Shown here piece after piece: positions 15,323 through 21,517 of a stretch of 42,727 nucleotides of DNA. The stretch is from Candidatus Coproplasma excrementipullorum. GTDB lineage: Bacteria > Bacillota > Clostridia > Christensenellales > Borkfalkiaceae. A model generated the notes under the pieces. That model was not told the origin of the DNA. It did not search any database and was given only the letters and a program-made list of their open reading frames with translations. The stretch covers positions 1-42,727 of the forward strand of contig DVNU01000091.1 of NCBI GenBank assembly GCA_018714165.1, read 5' to 3'. The translations under genes and the position numbers were made by a program. Positions within the stretch are counted from its first letter, which is position 1. Every line of letters begins with the position of its first letter.

Positions 15323-15667
15323 ATGATAAAGCGAGGAGAACTCTACTATGCCGATCTTTCCCCGGTAGTAGGCAGCGAGCAGGGCGGTGTCAGGCCCGTG
15401 CTGGTGGTGCAGAACGACGTGGGCAATAAATTTTCGCCCACGGTCATAGCCGCGGCGGTTACAAGCAAGATAAACAAGGCCAAATTGCCCACTCATATCG
15501 AGCTTCCGTCCAACGCATACGGTCTGAATAAGGATTCTGTAATCCTTCTTGAACAGATCCGCACGCTCGACAAGCGCCGCCTCAAGGAAAAAATCGGCGA
15601 ACTTTCAACTGAGACCATGTCCCAGGTGGATAAGGCCATACTCATAAGCTTAGGATTCATAAAGTAA
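15323..15667 (+). CDS. ndoA: MazF/EndoA family mRNA interferase toxin
   Basis: A sequence-specific endoribonuclease of the PemK/MazF superfamily. The 114 residues align with the Bacillus EndoA pattern throughout: [20 protein letters not shown] (split as [13 protein letters not shown], 2-14, then [15 protein letters not shown], 18-32), [13 protein letters not shown] (about 38-50), [15 protein letters not shown] and [10 protein letters not shown] (about 77-86). The catalytic Arg and Thr regions are intact, so it should be active. AGGAGG lies 8 nt before the ATG, one of the strongest sites here. No antitoxin gene adjoins it. In Bacillus a CopG-like antitoxin (EndoAI) sits just upstream; here the 102-nt gap upstream is non-coding and nnr precedes it. 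Confidence 0.94.
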   Translation: MIKRGELYYADLSPVVGSEQGGVRPVLVVQNDVGNKFSPTVIAAAVTSKINKAKLPTHIELPSNAYGLNKDSVILLEQIRTLDKRRLKEKIGELSTETMSQVDKAILISLGFIK

Positions 15668-15703
15668 GCGGGTGCAACGCAAGCGCGTGCACCCGCGTTT
15701 TTT
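15668..15703 (+). terminator. Intrinsic terminator of ndoA
   Basis: GCGGGTGCA (15668-15676) pairs with TGCACCCGC (15688-15696), followed by G and six T. It starts at the base after the stop codon. Confidence 0.85.
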
Positions 15704-15719
15704 ATCAAAGTTTTTGTCG

Positions 15720-15767
15720 GAGGCGCGGCGCGCGGGCAGACTGCCCGCGCGCCGCGCCTCTTTTTTT
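15720..15767 (+). terminator. Second terminator: 20-bp perfect GC-rich palindrome
   Basis: The 20-nt arms 15720-15739 and 15741-15760 are perfectly complementary, nearly all G and C, around a single A, and end in seven T (15761-15767). It lies 17 nt after the ndoA terminator, giving a tandem terminator before lspA. Confidence 0.85.
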
Positions 15768-15809
15768 ACAAATTTTTGCGCTAAAATACTTTTATTCGGG
15801 CAAACGCTG

Positions 15810-15818
15810 TGGTATAAT
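15810..15818 (+). promoter_or_regulatory. Extended -10 promoter of lspA (leaderless)
   Basis: TGGTATAAT (extended -10, TATAAT at 15813-15818) is followed by exactly six bases and then the lspA ATG. Transcription is thus predicted to start on the A of the start codon. The -35 region is weak (TTTTAT, 15790-15795). Confidence 0.65.
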
Positions 15819-15824
15819 CTAATT

Positions 15825-16418
15825 ATGGCGAACAAAAAATTCAAACTGCATTTCGGCAAGGTGAGCATAATCCTCTTGCTCGTCTGCGCCGCCCTTATAG
15901 CGGTCGACCTCATACTCAAATACTTTGAAGAGGCTCAGGGTTGGGATTTTGTAGTAATTCCCGGCTTTATCTGGGTTGAAAGCGGCCACCGCAATCCCGG
16001 CGCGGCATTTTCCTTTCTGGCCGACGCCGCGTGGGGGCAGACCTTTCTCACCGTCTTTTCAATAGTCCTCCTCGCCGCGCTCATAACGGCCTTCGTGTTC
16101 ATACCCGACCGCTTCGTGCTCTTAAAGACGGCTATAGCGATGATAATTGCAGGCGCTGTAGGTAACCTGGTCGACAGAGTGATGTTCGGCGAAGTGCGCG
16201 ACTTCGTGTGGGTAAATATGCTCTTTTCCACGTCCTGTTGCAACTTTGCCGATTTCTTCATCGTATTCGGCGTCATAATTGCCATAATTGATTTTCTCTT
16301 CCTCAACGAATGGGCCCTCATTCCGCTCACAAAGCGCGCCAAGGCCGCCCAGGCAAAGGAGAAGAACTCATCAGGCGATGGCCATACCGACGATCCTTCA
16401 GGGGACGACAACGGCTGA
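15825..16418 (+). CDS. lspA: Lipoprotein signal peptidase (signal peptidase II)
   Basis: Membrane aspartyl protease that removes prolipoprotein signal peptides. It has 197 residues and four membrane helices (about 12-30, 72-90, 98-114, 140-160). Conserved blocks are RNPGAAFSFL (about 56-65), GNLVDRVMFGEVRDFV (about 113-128) and NFADFFIVFG (about 140-149); Asp at about 117 and 143 are the catalytic pair. An acidic, glycine/serine-rich tail of about 25 residues follows the last helix. The ATG at 15825 is chosen because a longer upstream frame runs through the terminator palindrome. There is no ribosome binding site, and the -10 box ends six bases before the ATG. Confidence 0.96.
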   Translation: MANKKFKLHFGKVSIILLLVCAALIAVDLILKYFEEAQGWDFVVIPGFIWVESGHRNPGAAFSFLADAAWGQTFLTVFSIVLLAALITAFVFIPDRFVLLKTAIAMIIAGAVGNLVDRVMFGEVRDFVWVNMLFSTSCCNFADFFIVFGVIIAIIDFLFLNEWALIPLTKRAKAAQAKEKNSSGDGHTDDPSGDDNG

Positions 16419-17347
16419 TGCGGACGCGCACATTCACGGCCCCCAAAGGTTACGTTCGTGCGGACATATGCCTCAGCGAACAGCTTGAAGGCTACACCCG
16501 CTCGGCGGTAAAAAAGCTGTTTGAAGGCGGCCTGGTACAGGTGAACGGCAAGTCGGCCAAGCCCGCGCAGGGCATCGCCGAAGGCGATGAAATTTGTTGC
16601 ACCCTTCCCGACCCCGTCGAAATTTCCGCCCGTCCGGAGGACATTCCGCTCGACATCGTGTACGAGGACGACGACATCGCCGTCATCAACAAACAGCAGG
16701 GCCTCACCGTGCACGCGGGCAACGGCAATATAGACGGCACTCTGGTCAATGCGCTCTTATACCGCCTCAAAAATCTGAGCGGCATAGGCGGCGCGCTCCG
16801 TCCGGGCATCGTCCACAGAATAGATAAAAACACCTCCGGCCTCCTGGTCGTGGCCAAAAATGATATGGCGCACGTCTCTCTGGCAAAGCAGATAGAGGAG
16901 AAGAGCTGCAAGCGCCAATACCTCGCCCTTTTGGAGGGCAATTTAAAGGAGGACAGCGGCAATATAACCACGTACATAGGCCGCAGTCCCGTCGACCGCG
17001 TAAAGATGGCCGTCGTCCCGCCGGACAAGGGCAAGATAGCCATAACCGATTACAAGGTCGAACAGCGCAGCGGGGGATACACCCTGTGTCGCTTTTCGCT
17101 CCACACGGGCAGAACGCACCAGATAAGGGTGCACGCGAAATATCTCGGCCACCCCGTCGTCGGCGACGACGTCTACGGCATAAAAAAACAGCGCTTCAAT
17201 CTCAACGGCCAGCTTTTGCACGCCTGCAGACTGGAGCTCACCCACCCTCGCACGGGCGAGATCATGATCTTCACCGCGCCCCTGCCCGGGTATTTTATCG
17301 ATGTCTTAAAAAAGCTCGCGTTCAATCTTGATGCCATAAGGTACTGA
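16418..17347 (+). CDS. rluD: RluD-type 23S rRNA pseudouridine synthase
   Basis: Isomerises uridines in 23S rRNA. 309 residues. The N-terminal S4-like RNA-binding part (about 14-60) includes YTRSAVKKLFEGGLVQVNGK, written here in pieces as YTRSAVKKLFEGG and VQVNGK. Catalytic motif II HRIDKNTSGLLVVAK contains the nucleophilic Asp at about 136. HTGRTHQIRVH (about 229-239) and the C-terminal LLHACRLELTHP are further family marks. The ATG at 16418 overlaps the lspA stop (TGATG); upstream start codons in this frame lie inside lspA. lspA-rluD adjacency is common in Firmicutes. Assignment to RluD rather than RluA/RluC is approximate. Confidence 0.92.
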   Translation: MRTRTFTAPKGYVRADICLSEQLEGYTRSAVKKLFEGGLVQVNGKSAKPAQGIAEGDEICCTLPDPVEISARPEDIPLDIVYEDDDIAVINKQQGLTVHAGNGNIDGTLVNALLYRLKNLSGIGGALRPGIVHRIDKNTSGLLVVAKNDMAHVSLAKQIEEKSCKRQYLALLEGNLKEDSGNITTYIGRSPVDRVKMAVVPPDKGKIAITDYKVEQRSGGYTLCRFSLHTGRTHQIRVHAKYLGHPVVGDDVYGIKKQRFNLNGQLLHACRLELTHPRTGEIMIFTAPLPGYFIDVLKKLAFNLDAIRY

Positions 17348-17407
17348 TGACGGCGCGTCAAAATAAAAATCAAAATAAAAAATTATTTTAATAGGAGAAA
17401 AAATGTA

Positions 17408-17752
17408 ATGGCAAAGAAAACAAATCAGACAAAGACGACGACCACCAGAAGGACGGTCATCACCAACGGAAGCATTGTAAGAACATGCGCGTTCTGGGGC
17501 ATGGCCGTTGCGGCAGTGCTCTACCTCGTCAGCGGCATCATCGCCCTTATCGACAGGTTCGCGGGCACTTCGCTTTCGCAGATCGTAGGCATATTCAGCC
17601 TGCTCGGCAACATTGCAATAATTGTGGCAATCGCCTTCCCCGCATACTCATATGTCAGCGGCAAGAGCAAGAACTGGAGAATAATCTACTGGATTCTCCT
17701 TGCCGTTTTTGTGCTCGGCGTTGTGTTCGGCGCAATTCCCACAATCGCATAA
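17408..17752 (+). CDS. Small three-helix membrane protein of unknown function
   Basis: A 114-residue protein with a lysine/threonine-rich cytosolic head (about 1-20) and three hydrophobic helices (about 28-48, 56-78 and 87-108). No family recognised. The start is unusual: AGGAG (17393-17397) is followed after 5 nt by ATG TAA (17403-17408), and the real ATG at 17408 overlaps that stop (ATGTAATG). The gene stands 60 nt after rluD and is closed by a strong terminator, so it may be the last gene of the lspA-rluD unit. Confidence 0.7.
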   Translation: MAKKTNQTKTTTTRRTVITNGSIVRTCAFWGMAVAAVLYLVSGIIALIDRFAGTSLSQIVGIFSLLGNIAIIVAIAFPAYSYVSGKSKNWRIIYWILLAVFVLGVVFGAIPTIA

Positions 17753-17775
17753 ATTGATTGCACAAATTGTTCTTT

Positions 17776-17810
17776 GCGCCCGCGCTTTTCAAGCGCGGGC
17801 GCTTTTTTTT
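17776..17810 (+). terminator. Intrinsic terminator
   Basis: GCGCCCGCGCTT (17776-17787) pairs with 17791-17802 around TTC, followed by eight T (17803-17810). Confidence 0.93.
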
Positions 17811-17811
17811 C

Positions 17812-17840
17812 TTTACAAAATGCCGCCTTTGCTCTATAAT
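17812..17840 (+). promoter_or_regulatory. Sigma-A promoter of der
   Basis: TTTACA (17812-17817), a 17-bp spacer and TATAAT (17835-17840), directly abutting the preceding terminator. The leader to der is about 28 nt. Confidence 0.8.
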
Positions 17841-17874
17841 GTAAGTGAATAAACGTAGATATAAAGGTAATTTT

Positions 17875-19188
17875 ATGGCAAATCCCTTAGTCGCTATCGT
17901 CGGCAGGCCCAACGTCGGCAAGAGCACATTTTTCAATAAAGTAGTCGGCCGCAAGGTCTCCATAACCGAGGACAGGCCCGGCGTCACGCGCGACAGGCTG
18001 TATGCCGACGCCGAGTGGCGCGGCAAAAATTTCTCCCTCGTCGATACGGGCGGAATAGAGCTCAAGTCGGACGACACGATGTGGAAGGAGATCAAAAAGC
18101 AGGCCGAAGTCGCCATCGACACGGCCCAGGTCATCCTGTTTTTTGTTGACGGAAGGGAGGGGCTGACCTCCTCCGACTACGATGTGGCCGATATGCTCCG
18201 CCGCTCCAAAAAGCCCGTCATCCTCGTCGTCAACAAGATAGACGAGTACTCCGAGGACAAAATTTTCGAATTTTATTCCCTCGGCCTCGGCGAACCCTTC
18301 CCCGTCTCCAGCGAGCACTCCACAGGCATAGGCGACGTGCTGGACGAGGCCGTCAGCTGGTTTGAAAAGTACGAAAACGAGGAGGACGACTCCATAAAGA
18401 TAGCCGTCGTCGGCAAGCCCAATGCGGGCAAGAGCAGCCTTGTAAACAAGCTCCTCGGCTTCGAGCGCTCGATAGTTACCGACATTGCAGGCACCACCCG
18501 CGACGCCATCGACACCAAGTTTACCTACGATGACAGAAAATACACCATAATCGACACCGCAGGCATACGCAAAAAGTCTAAAGTGGAGGACGATGTGGAG
18601 TATTACTCCGTAATGCGCGCCTTTGACGCCGTCCGCCGCGCCGACGTCTGCCTCCTGGTTGTCGACTCGACCGAAGGTCTGACCGAGCAGGACACCAAAA
18701 TTATCGGCTACGTGCACGAACAGGGCAAGCCCTCGGTAATTGTAATGAACAAGTGGGATTTGATCGAAAAGGACACCCACACCATAAACAAGTTTGAGGA
18801 CAAGCTCAAAGAGGACTTGAAGTTTATGGACTATTTCAAGTCTATATATGTCTCGGCCAAGACGGGCCAGCGCACCGAAAAGATAATGGCGGCGGTGGAC
18901 GAGGTGTACGCCAACGCTCATTTCCGCGTTCCCACGGGCACTTTGAACGATTTAATCTCGGATACCATCCGCGCCAACGAGCCGCCCTCGTACAACGGCA
19001 GGCGCTTAAAGGTTTACTATTCCTCCCAGGTTTCGGTTGCGCCGCCCACATTCGTTCTGTTTGTAAATTCCACCGACCTTCTGCACTTCTCCTACGAACG
19101 CTTCCTCGAAAACACCCTGCGCAAGTGCTTCAATTTCGAGGGCACACCCATAAGGATTGTAACGAGGGAGAGGGGAGACAAGGACTGA
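17875..19188 (+). CDS. der: Ribosome biogenesis GTPase Der (EngA)
   Basis: Essential GTPase with two tandem G domains, needed for 50S subunit maturation. 437 residues. G domain 1: GRPNVGKS (10-17), DTGG (57-60), NKID (120-123). G domain 2: GKPNAGKS (180-187), DTAGIRKKS (227-235), NKWD (292-295). A KH-like domain forms the C-terminal third (about 350-437). The ATG at 17875 is chosen over one 30 nt upstream because AAAGGTAA precedes it and the protein then begins MANPLVAIVGRP, as in the family. plsY follows after 28 nt, the same order as in many Firmicutes, though gpsA is not next. Confidence 0.97.
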   Translation: MANPLVAIVGRPNVGKSTFFNKVVGRKVSITEDRPGVTRDRLYADAEWRGKNFSLVDTGGIELKSDDTMWKEIKKQAEVAIDTAQVILFFVDGREGLTSSDYDVADMLRRSKKPVILVVNKIDEYSEDKIFEFYSLGLGEPFPVSSEHSTGIGDVLDEAVSWFEKYENEEDDSIKIAVVGKPNAGKSSLVNKLLGFERSIVTDIAGTTRDAIDTKFTYDDRKYTIIDTAGIRKKSKVEDDVEYYSVMRAFDAVRRADVCLLVVDSTEGLTEQDTKIIGYVHEQGKPSVIVMNKWDLIEKDTHTINKFEDKLKEDLKFMDYFKSIYVSAKTGQRTEKIMAAVDEVYANAHFRVPTGTLNDLISDTIRANEPPSYNGRRLKVYYSSQVSVAPPTFVLFVNSTDLLHFSYERFLENTLRKCFNFEGTPIRIVTRERGDKD

Positions 19189-19216
19189 TATCAGATATCC
19201 AAGGAGAGTTCCGTCA

Positions 19217-19942
19217 ATGTTTATATCTTTTTCACAAACCTGGTACTGGTTTGTGCTCGGCGCAGTAGTCAGCTATTTTATAGGCTGTTTCAACTTTGCC
19301 GTGCTCATCTCAAAACTCAAGCATAAGGACATCCGAAGCCAGGGCAGCGGCAATCCCGGCACAATGAATATGTCGCGCACTTTCGGCTGGAAGATAGGTC
19401 TTTTAAACTTCCTCTGCGACGCGCTCAAGGGTATAATCCCTGTAATGGTCGGGCATCTCGCCTTTGCGGGAATGTATTTCGAGGGCACAGCCTTCGCCGT
19501 AACCGACTTTTCGCGCTATCTCTTCGGCCTGTGTGCCGTCATCGGCCACGTGTTCCCCGTCACTATGAAGTTCAAGGGCGGCAAGGGCATAGCCACAACG
19601 CTGGGCGTGTTCACCTGCGGCGTCACCTGCGAAGTCGGCTGGTATTTCCCCATCGCCTTCGCACTGCTCGTCGGCGTCGTGCTCTACATATACTTCTTCG
19701 AATGGGGCTCCATGGGCTCGCTTCTGGGCGTTTCGGGATTCACTATCTGGCAGGGCATTATATTTTTCCTGCGCTACCAGGGTATGCTCACAAACGGCTG
19801 GGTGATTGCGGCATTTATGGTACTTCTTATATACAACCTCATCACCTGGATAGCCCACCGCGTAAACCTCTACAAGCTGATGGGCGGCGAGGAGCACCGT
19901 ACCTCTATAAAGAAAATGATTCACAAGAAAAAGGCAAACTGA
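19217..19942 (+). CDS. plsY: Acyl-phosphate:glycerol-3-phosphate acyltransferase
   Basis: Membrane enzyme making lysophosphatidic acid from acyl-phosphate and glycerol-3-phosphate, the first step of phospholipid synthesis in most Firmicutes. 241 residues, with about five to six helices. The three active-site loops are visible: GSGNPGTMNMSR (about 43-54), GHVFPVTMKFKGGKGIATT (split as GHVFPV and FKGGKGIATT, about 111-128), and the C-terminal helix region before HRVNLYKLMGGEEHR. AAGGAG lies upstream at normal distance. The third loop lacks the usual RHxxNIxRL form and reads HRVNLYKLMGGEE, a mild variant. The C-terminus ends in a lysine-rich tail. Confidence 0.95.
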   Translation: MFISFSQTWYWFVLGAVVSYFIGCFNFAVLISKLKHKDIRSQGSGNPGTMNMSRTFGWKIGLLNFLCDALKGIIPVMVGHLAFAGMYFEGTAFAVTDFSRYLFGLCAVIGHVFPVTMKFKGGKGIATTLGVFTCGVTCEVGWYFPIAFALLVGVVLYIYFFEWGSMGSLLGVSGFTIWQGIIFFLRYQGMLTNGWVIAAFMVLLIYNLITWIAHRVNLYKLMGGEEHRTSIKKMIHKKKAN

Positions 19943-19956
19943 TAATTATAAAACTC

Positions 19957-19992
19957 AAGCGGCGGCGCGGAAAATTTTCCGCGCCGCCGCTT
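19957..19992 (+). terminator. Perfect 36-bp palindromic terminator after plsY
   Basis: The sequence 19957-19992 equals its own reverse complement (left half AAGCGGCGGCGCGGAAAA). With four central A/T pairs opening as a loop, it forms a very stable GC stem. Only three T follow, so strength depends on the stem. Confidence 0.75.
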
Positions 19993-20041
19993 TGCCATAT
20001 TGCAGCCTCCACAGGTGTCACCCAAAGGGCGACAGAAGGTT

Positions 20042-20254
20042 TTATTTGTCCAGGCAGAGTATGTAATTAGCATCCAAATCTAACACCTTACACAGATTAG
20101 CCAATGTATCCAGCGCAGGCATAGCCCTACCAGAAAGATACTGACCTATGGTGGGCTGTTTTATTCCAAGTCTTGCGGCAAGCTCTGTCTGTGTCATCCC
20201 GCTTTGCTTAATGCACTCTGCCAGTCTTTTCTGAATTTGCTCAAGCGTAATCAT
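20042..20254 (-). CDS. Cro/C1-type (XRE) transcriptional repressor
   Basis: A 70-residue single-domain helix-turn-helix protein. The five-helix XRE fold is complete: MTQTELAARLGIKQPTIGQYL (split as MTQTELAARLG, 20-30, and KQPTIGQYLSG, 32-42) forms helices 2-3, followed by PALDTLANLCKVLDL. There is no sensory domain. It diverges from two Cys-rich mini-genes across a 104-nt region containing two copies of a palindromic operator, which makes autoregulation plus control of the neighbours likely. GGGGGA precedes the ATG. The ending NYILCLDK contains one cysteine. Confidence 0.88.
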   Translation of the reverse strand: MITLEQIQKRLAECIKQSGMTQTELAARLGIKQPTIGQYLSGRAMPALDTLANLCKVLDLDANYILCLDK

Positions 20255-20283
20255 AAAATCCCCCGCCCTTTTTCTTTAATAAT

Positions 20284-20298
20284 ACAGGCAATGCCTAT
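20284..20298. promoter_or_regulatory. Operator site 1 of the XRE repressor
   Basis: ACAGGCAATGCCTAT is a near-palindrome that matches site 2 (20313-20327) in reverse orientation as ATAGGCATTGCCTGT against ATAGGTATTGCCTAT (13 of 15 identical). It lies just upstream of the repressor gene, overlapping its likely promoter on the minus strand (TATTAT, read from 20283 leftward). Confidence 0.6.
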
Positions 20299-20305
20299 AA
20301 AATGC

Positions 20306-20333
20306 TTGACATATAGGTATTGCCTATGATATT
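20306..20333 (+). promoter_or_regulatory. Promoter of the Cys-rich pair with embedded operator site 2
   Basis: TTGACA (20306-20311) and GATATT (20328-20333) are 16 bp apart. The spacer is almost entirely filled by operator site 2 (ATAGGTATTGCCTAT, 20313-20327), so repressor binding would block polymerase. The centres of the two operators are 29 bp apart. Confidence 0.65.
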
Positions 20334-20358
20334 TTAATGGTGTACAGGAGATAATGAT

Positions 20359-20622
20359 ATGGTAAATAAAGGGAAATGCTACAAGTGCAGAAGTTTTCTG
20401 AGGTATTATACCCGCGGAAGAATACAGTTCAATATTACAAAGTATGGCTGGTGCGGTACAAAACTTTGCACTGTTGAGGGCCAGAGTTGCTGTTGTGAAT
20501 TTAAACAAAGAATTCGCTCTAAGGGCAGCAGGTTAACTTTAAGGCTGTATTTAAGCGGACTTTTAACAGAAATTTCTGCAATAAAATTGTTGCTTGAAGA
20601 GGAAATGGATGAGAACTTGTAA
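20359..20622 (+). CDS. Cys-rich mini-protein A (putative zinc-binding)
   Basis: An 87-residue basic protein of unknown function. Cysteines at 7, 10, 32, 37, 44, 45 and 46 include a CYKC knuckle and a terminal CCCEFK. The pattern C-x2-C-x21-C-x13-C-E-x-K is shared with the next gene, so the two are probably tandem paralogues. The last 25 residues form an amphipathic, leucine-rich, acidic helix (SGLLTEISAIKLLLEEE). AGGAG lies 8 nt before the ATG, a strong site. Small CxxC...C...C proteins of this layout occur in Clostridial prophage and accessory islands, but no phage gene is nearby. Confidence 0.65.
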   Translation: MVNKGKCYKCRSFLRYYTRGRIQFNITKYGWCGTKLCTVEGQSCCCEFKQRIRSKGSRLTLRLYLSGLLTEISAIKLLLEEEMDENL

Positions 20623-20836
20623 GGGCTGTAATTTCTGCAAATCCTTGTATATGCGGCACGCGTGGAAGTACCATAAAATGAGGATGTATTATTGTGAGGT
20701 ACAACAGAAAATTATAACGCAGTTCGCCGCTTGCGAAAAATATAAGTACAAAATAGCCGACTATGATACCTCGGAAGAAAGGCTGACGGGCATACAGGAC
20801 GACATAAAATGCATTATTGCATTGCTGGAAGAATAA
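20609..20836 (+). CDS. Cys-rich mini-protein B (putative zinc-binding)
   Basis: 75 residues. Cysteines at 4, 7, 10, 29, 42 and 68. The layout C7-x2-C10-x18-C29-x12-C42-E-x-Y-K parallels protein A, and both end in a leucine-rich acidic helix (here IQDDIKCIIALLEE). The ATG at 20609 is preferred over a TTG at 20594 because GAAGAGG lies 5 nt upstream of the ATG. The gene overlaps protein A by 14 nt in another frame, so translation is coupled and the products may be made in fixed ratio. Function unknown; a Zn-dependent partner or complex is a guess. Confidence 0.65.
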   Translation: MRTCKGCNFCKSLYMRHAWKYHKMRMYYCEVQQKIITQFAACEKYKYKIADYDTSEERLTGIQDDIKCIIALLEE

Positions 20837-20874
20837 ATGCGGCGGGCGCACAATTTTGTGCGCCCGCCGCATTT
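20835..20874. terminator. Bidirectional terminator, 19-bp perfect stem
   Basis: AAATGCGGCGGGCGCACAA (20835-20853) is perfectly complementary to 20856-20874 around TT. It separates the rightward Cys-rich pair from the leftward membrane gene at 20890. Confidence 0.85.
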
Positions 20875-20889
20875 GTCCTCAACGGGTAA

Positions 20890-21378
20890 TTATTTCTTCT
20901 TTTTGTCGTTCTTGTCGGGTGTGTTTTCAACCGACTGAATGGCGTAACCCACCGCAGGGTTGACGTCCAGCACGGCCTGTACAAAATCCTGGTACTGCGC
21001 GCTCTTTATAACTACCGCAAAGTAGCTCTCGTCCTCCATATACACGAGCAGTTTGTTGGTCTCTCTGTCGAGTACCAGGGTGTCGACTTTCTTTATGTCG
21101 TAGTTGCTTATGATGAACCCGAAAGCCGCCCTTATCTGTTTTTCGTCTATGGCATAGTAGGACGAGCACAGCACGCTTATAAGCAACCCGCCCGCGGCAA
21201 TGGTCACCACGAACATCAGGCAATACATTGTGATGGGAATGACGGGGTTCATCGCCGTCGAAATTCCCTGGGCAATGCACAGATACAAATTTACTATAAA
21301 ACCTGCCAGGCAGATCGCCAGTCCCGCAATTATCAGAATGAGGGTGAGGCGGGGAAATGAGTACTTGAACTTTTTCAT
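20890..21378 (-). CDS. Membrane protein with a PH-like (YyaB/bPH) domain
   Basis: A 162-residue protein with two N-terminal membrane helices (about 12-34 and 44-70) and a cytosolic domain (about 74-150). The cytosolic pattern SSYYAIDEKQIRAAFGFI followed by YDIKKVDTLVLDRE and KLLVYMEDESYFAVVI resembles bacterial PH-like domains of the YyaB type: an alternating strand meander with the self-describing 'ID..IR..FGF' opening. The C-terminus is lysine-rich. Its ATG lies exactly six bases after a TATAAT on the minus strand and lacks a ribosome binding site, so it may be leaderless. Function unknown. Confidence 0.6.
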   Translation of the reverse strand: MKKFKYSFPRLTLILIIAGLAICLAGFIVNLYLCIAQGISTAMNPVIPITMYCLMFVVTIAAGGLLISVLCSSYYAIDEKQIRAAFGFIISNYDIKKVDTLVLDRETNKLLVYMEDESYFAVVIKSAQYQDFVQAVLDVNPAVGYAIQSVENTPDKNDKKKK

Positions 21379-21384
21379 AGGTAC

Positions 21385-21413
21385 ATTATATAATCAAAGT
21401 AAAAAAAAGGCAA
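21385..21413 (-). promoter_or_regulatory. Leaderless promoter of the PH-like membrane gene
   Basis: On the minus strand TTGCCT (21413-21408), a 17-bp spacer and TATAAT (21390-21385). The hexamer is followed by six bases and then the ATG at 21378, so initiation is predicted on the start codon itself. Confidence 0.65.
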
Positions 21414-21452
21414 CTTAAAGCGCGCATAATTTTATTTTGCCCGCCTGTATGG

Positions 21453-21481
21453 TTGAAAATTTTTTGCGGATATAGTAAAAT
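21453..21481 (+). promoter_or_regulatory. Promoter of the hydratase gene
   Basis: TTGAAA (21453-21458), a 17-bp spacer and TAAAAT (21476-21481), about 30 nt before the ATG. A GGGAG ribosome binding site lies between them. Confidence 0.6.
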
Positions 21482-21517
21482 AAATGCAAATTATCAAAGA
21501 CGGGAGTTAAGGCAGAT

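Noticed and set aside
15284-15496. 70-codon leftward frame overlapping ndoA, considered as a possible antitoxin.
   Set aside because: No MazE, CopG or AbrB-like pattern; it is the reverse shadow of the toxin gene.
17887-18921. 344-codon leftward reading frame opposite der.
   Set aside because: Antisense to an essential GTPase with intact motifs; no ribosome binding site or family resemblance.
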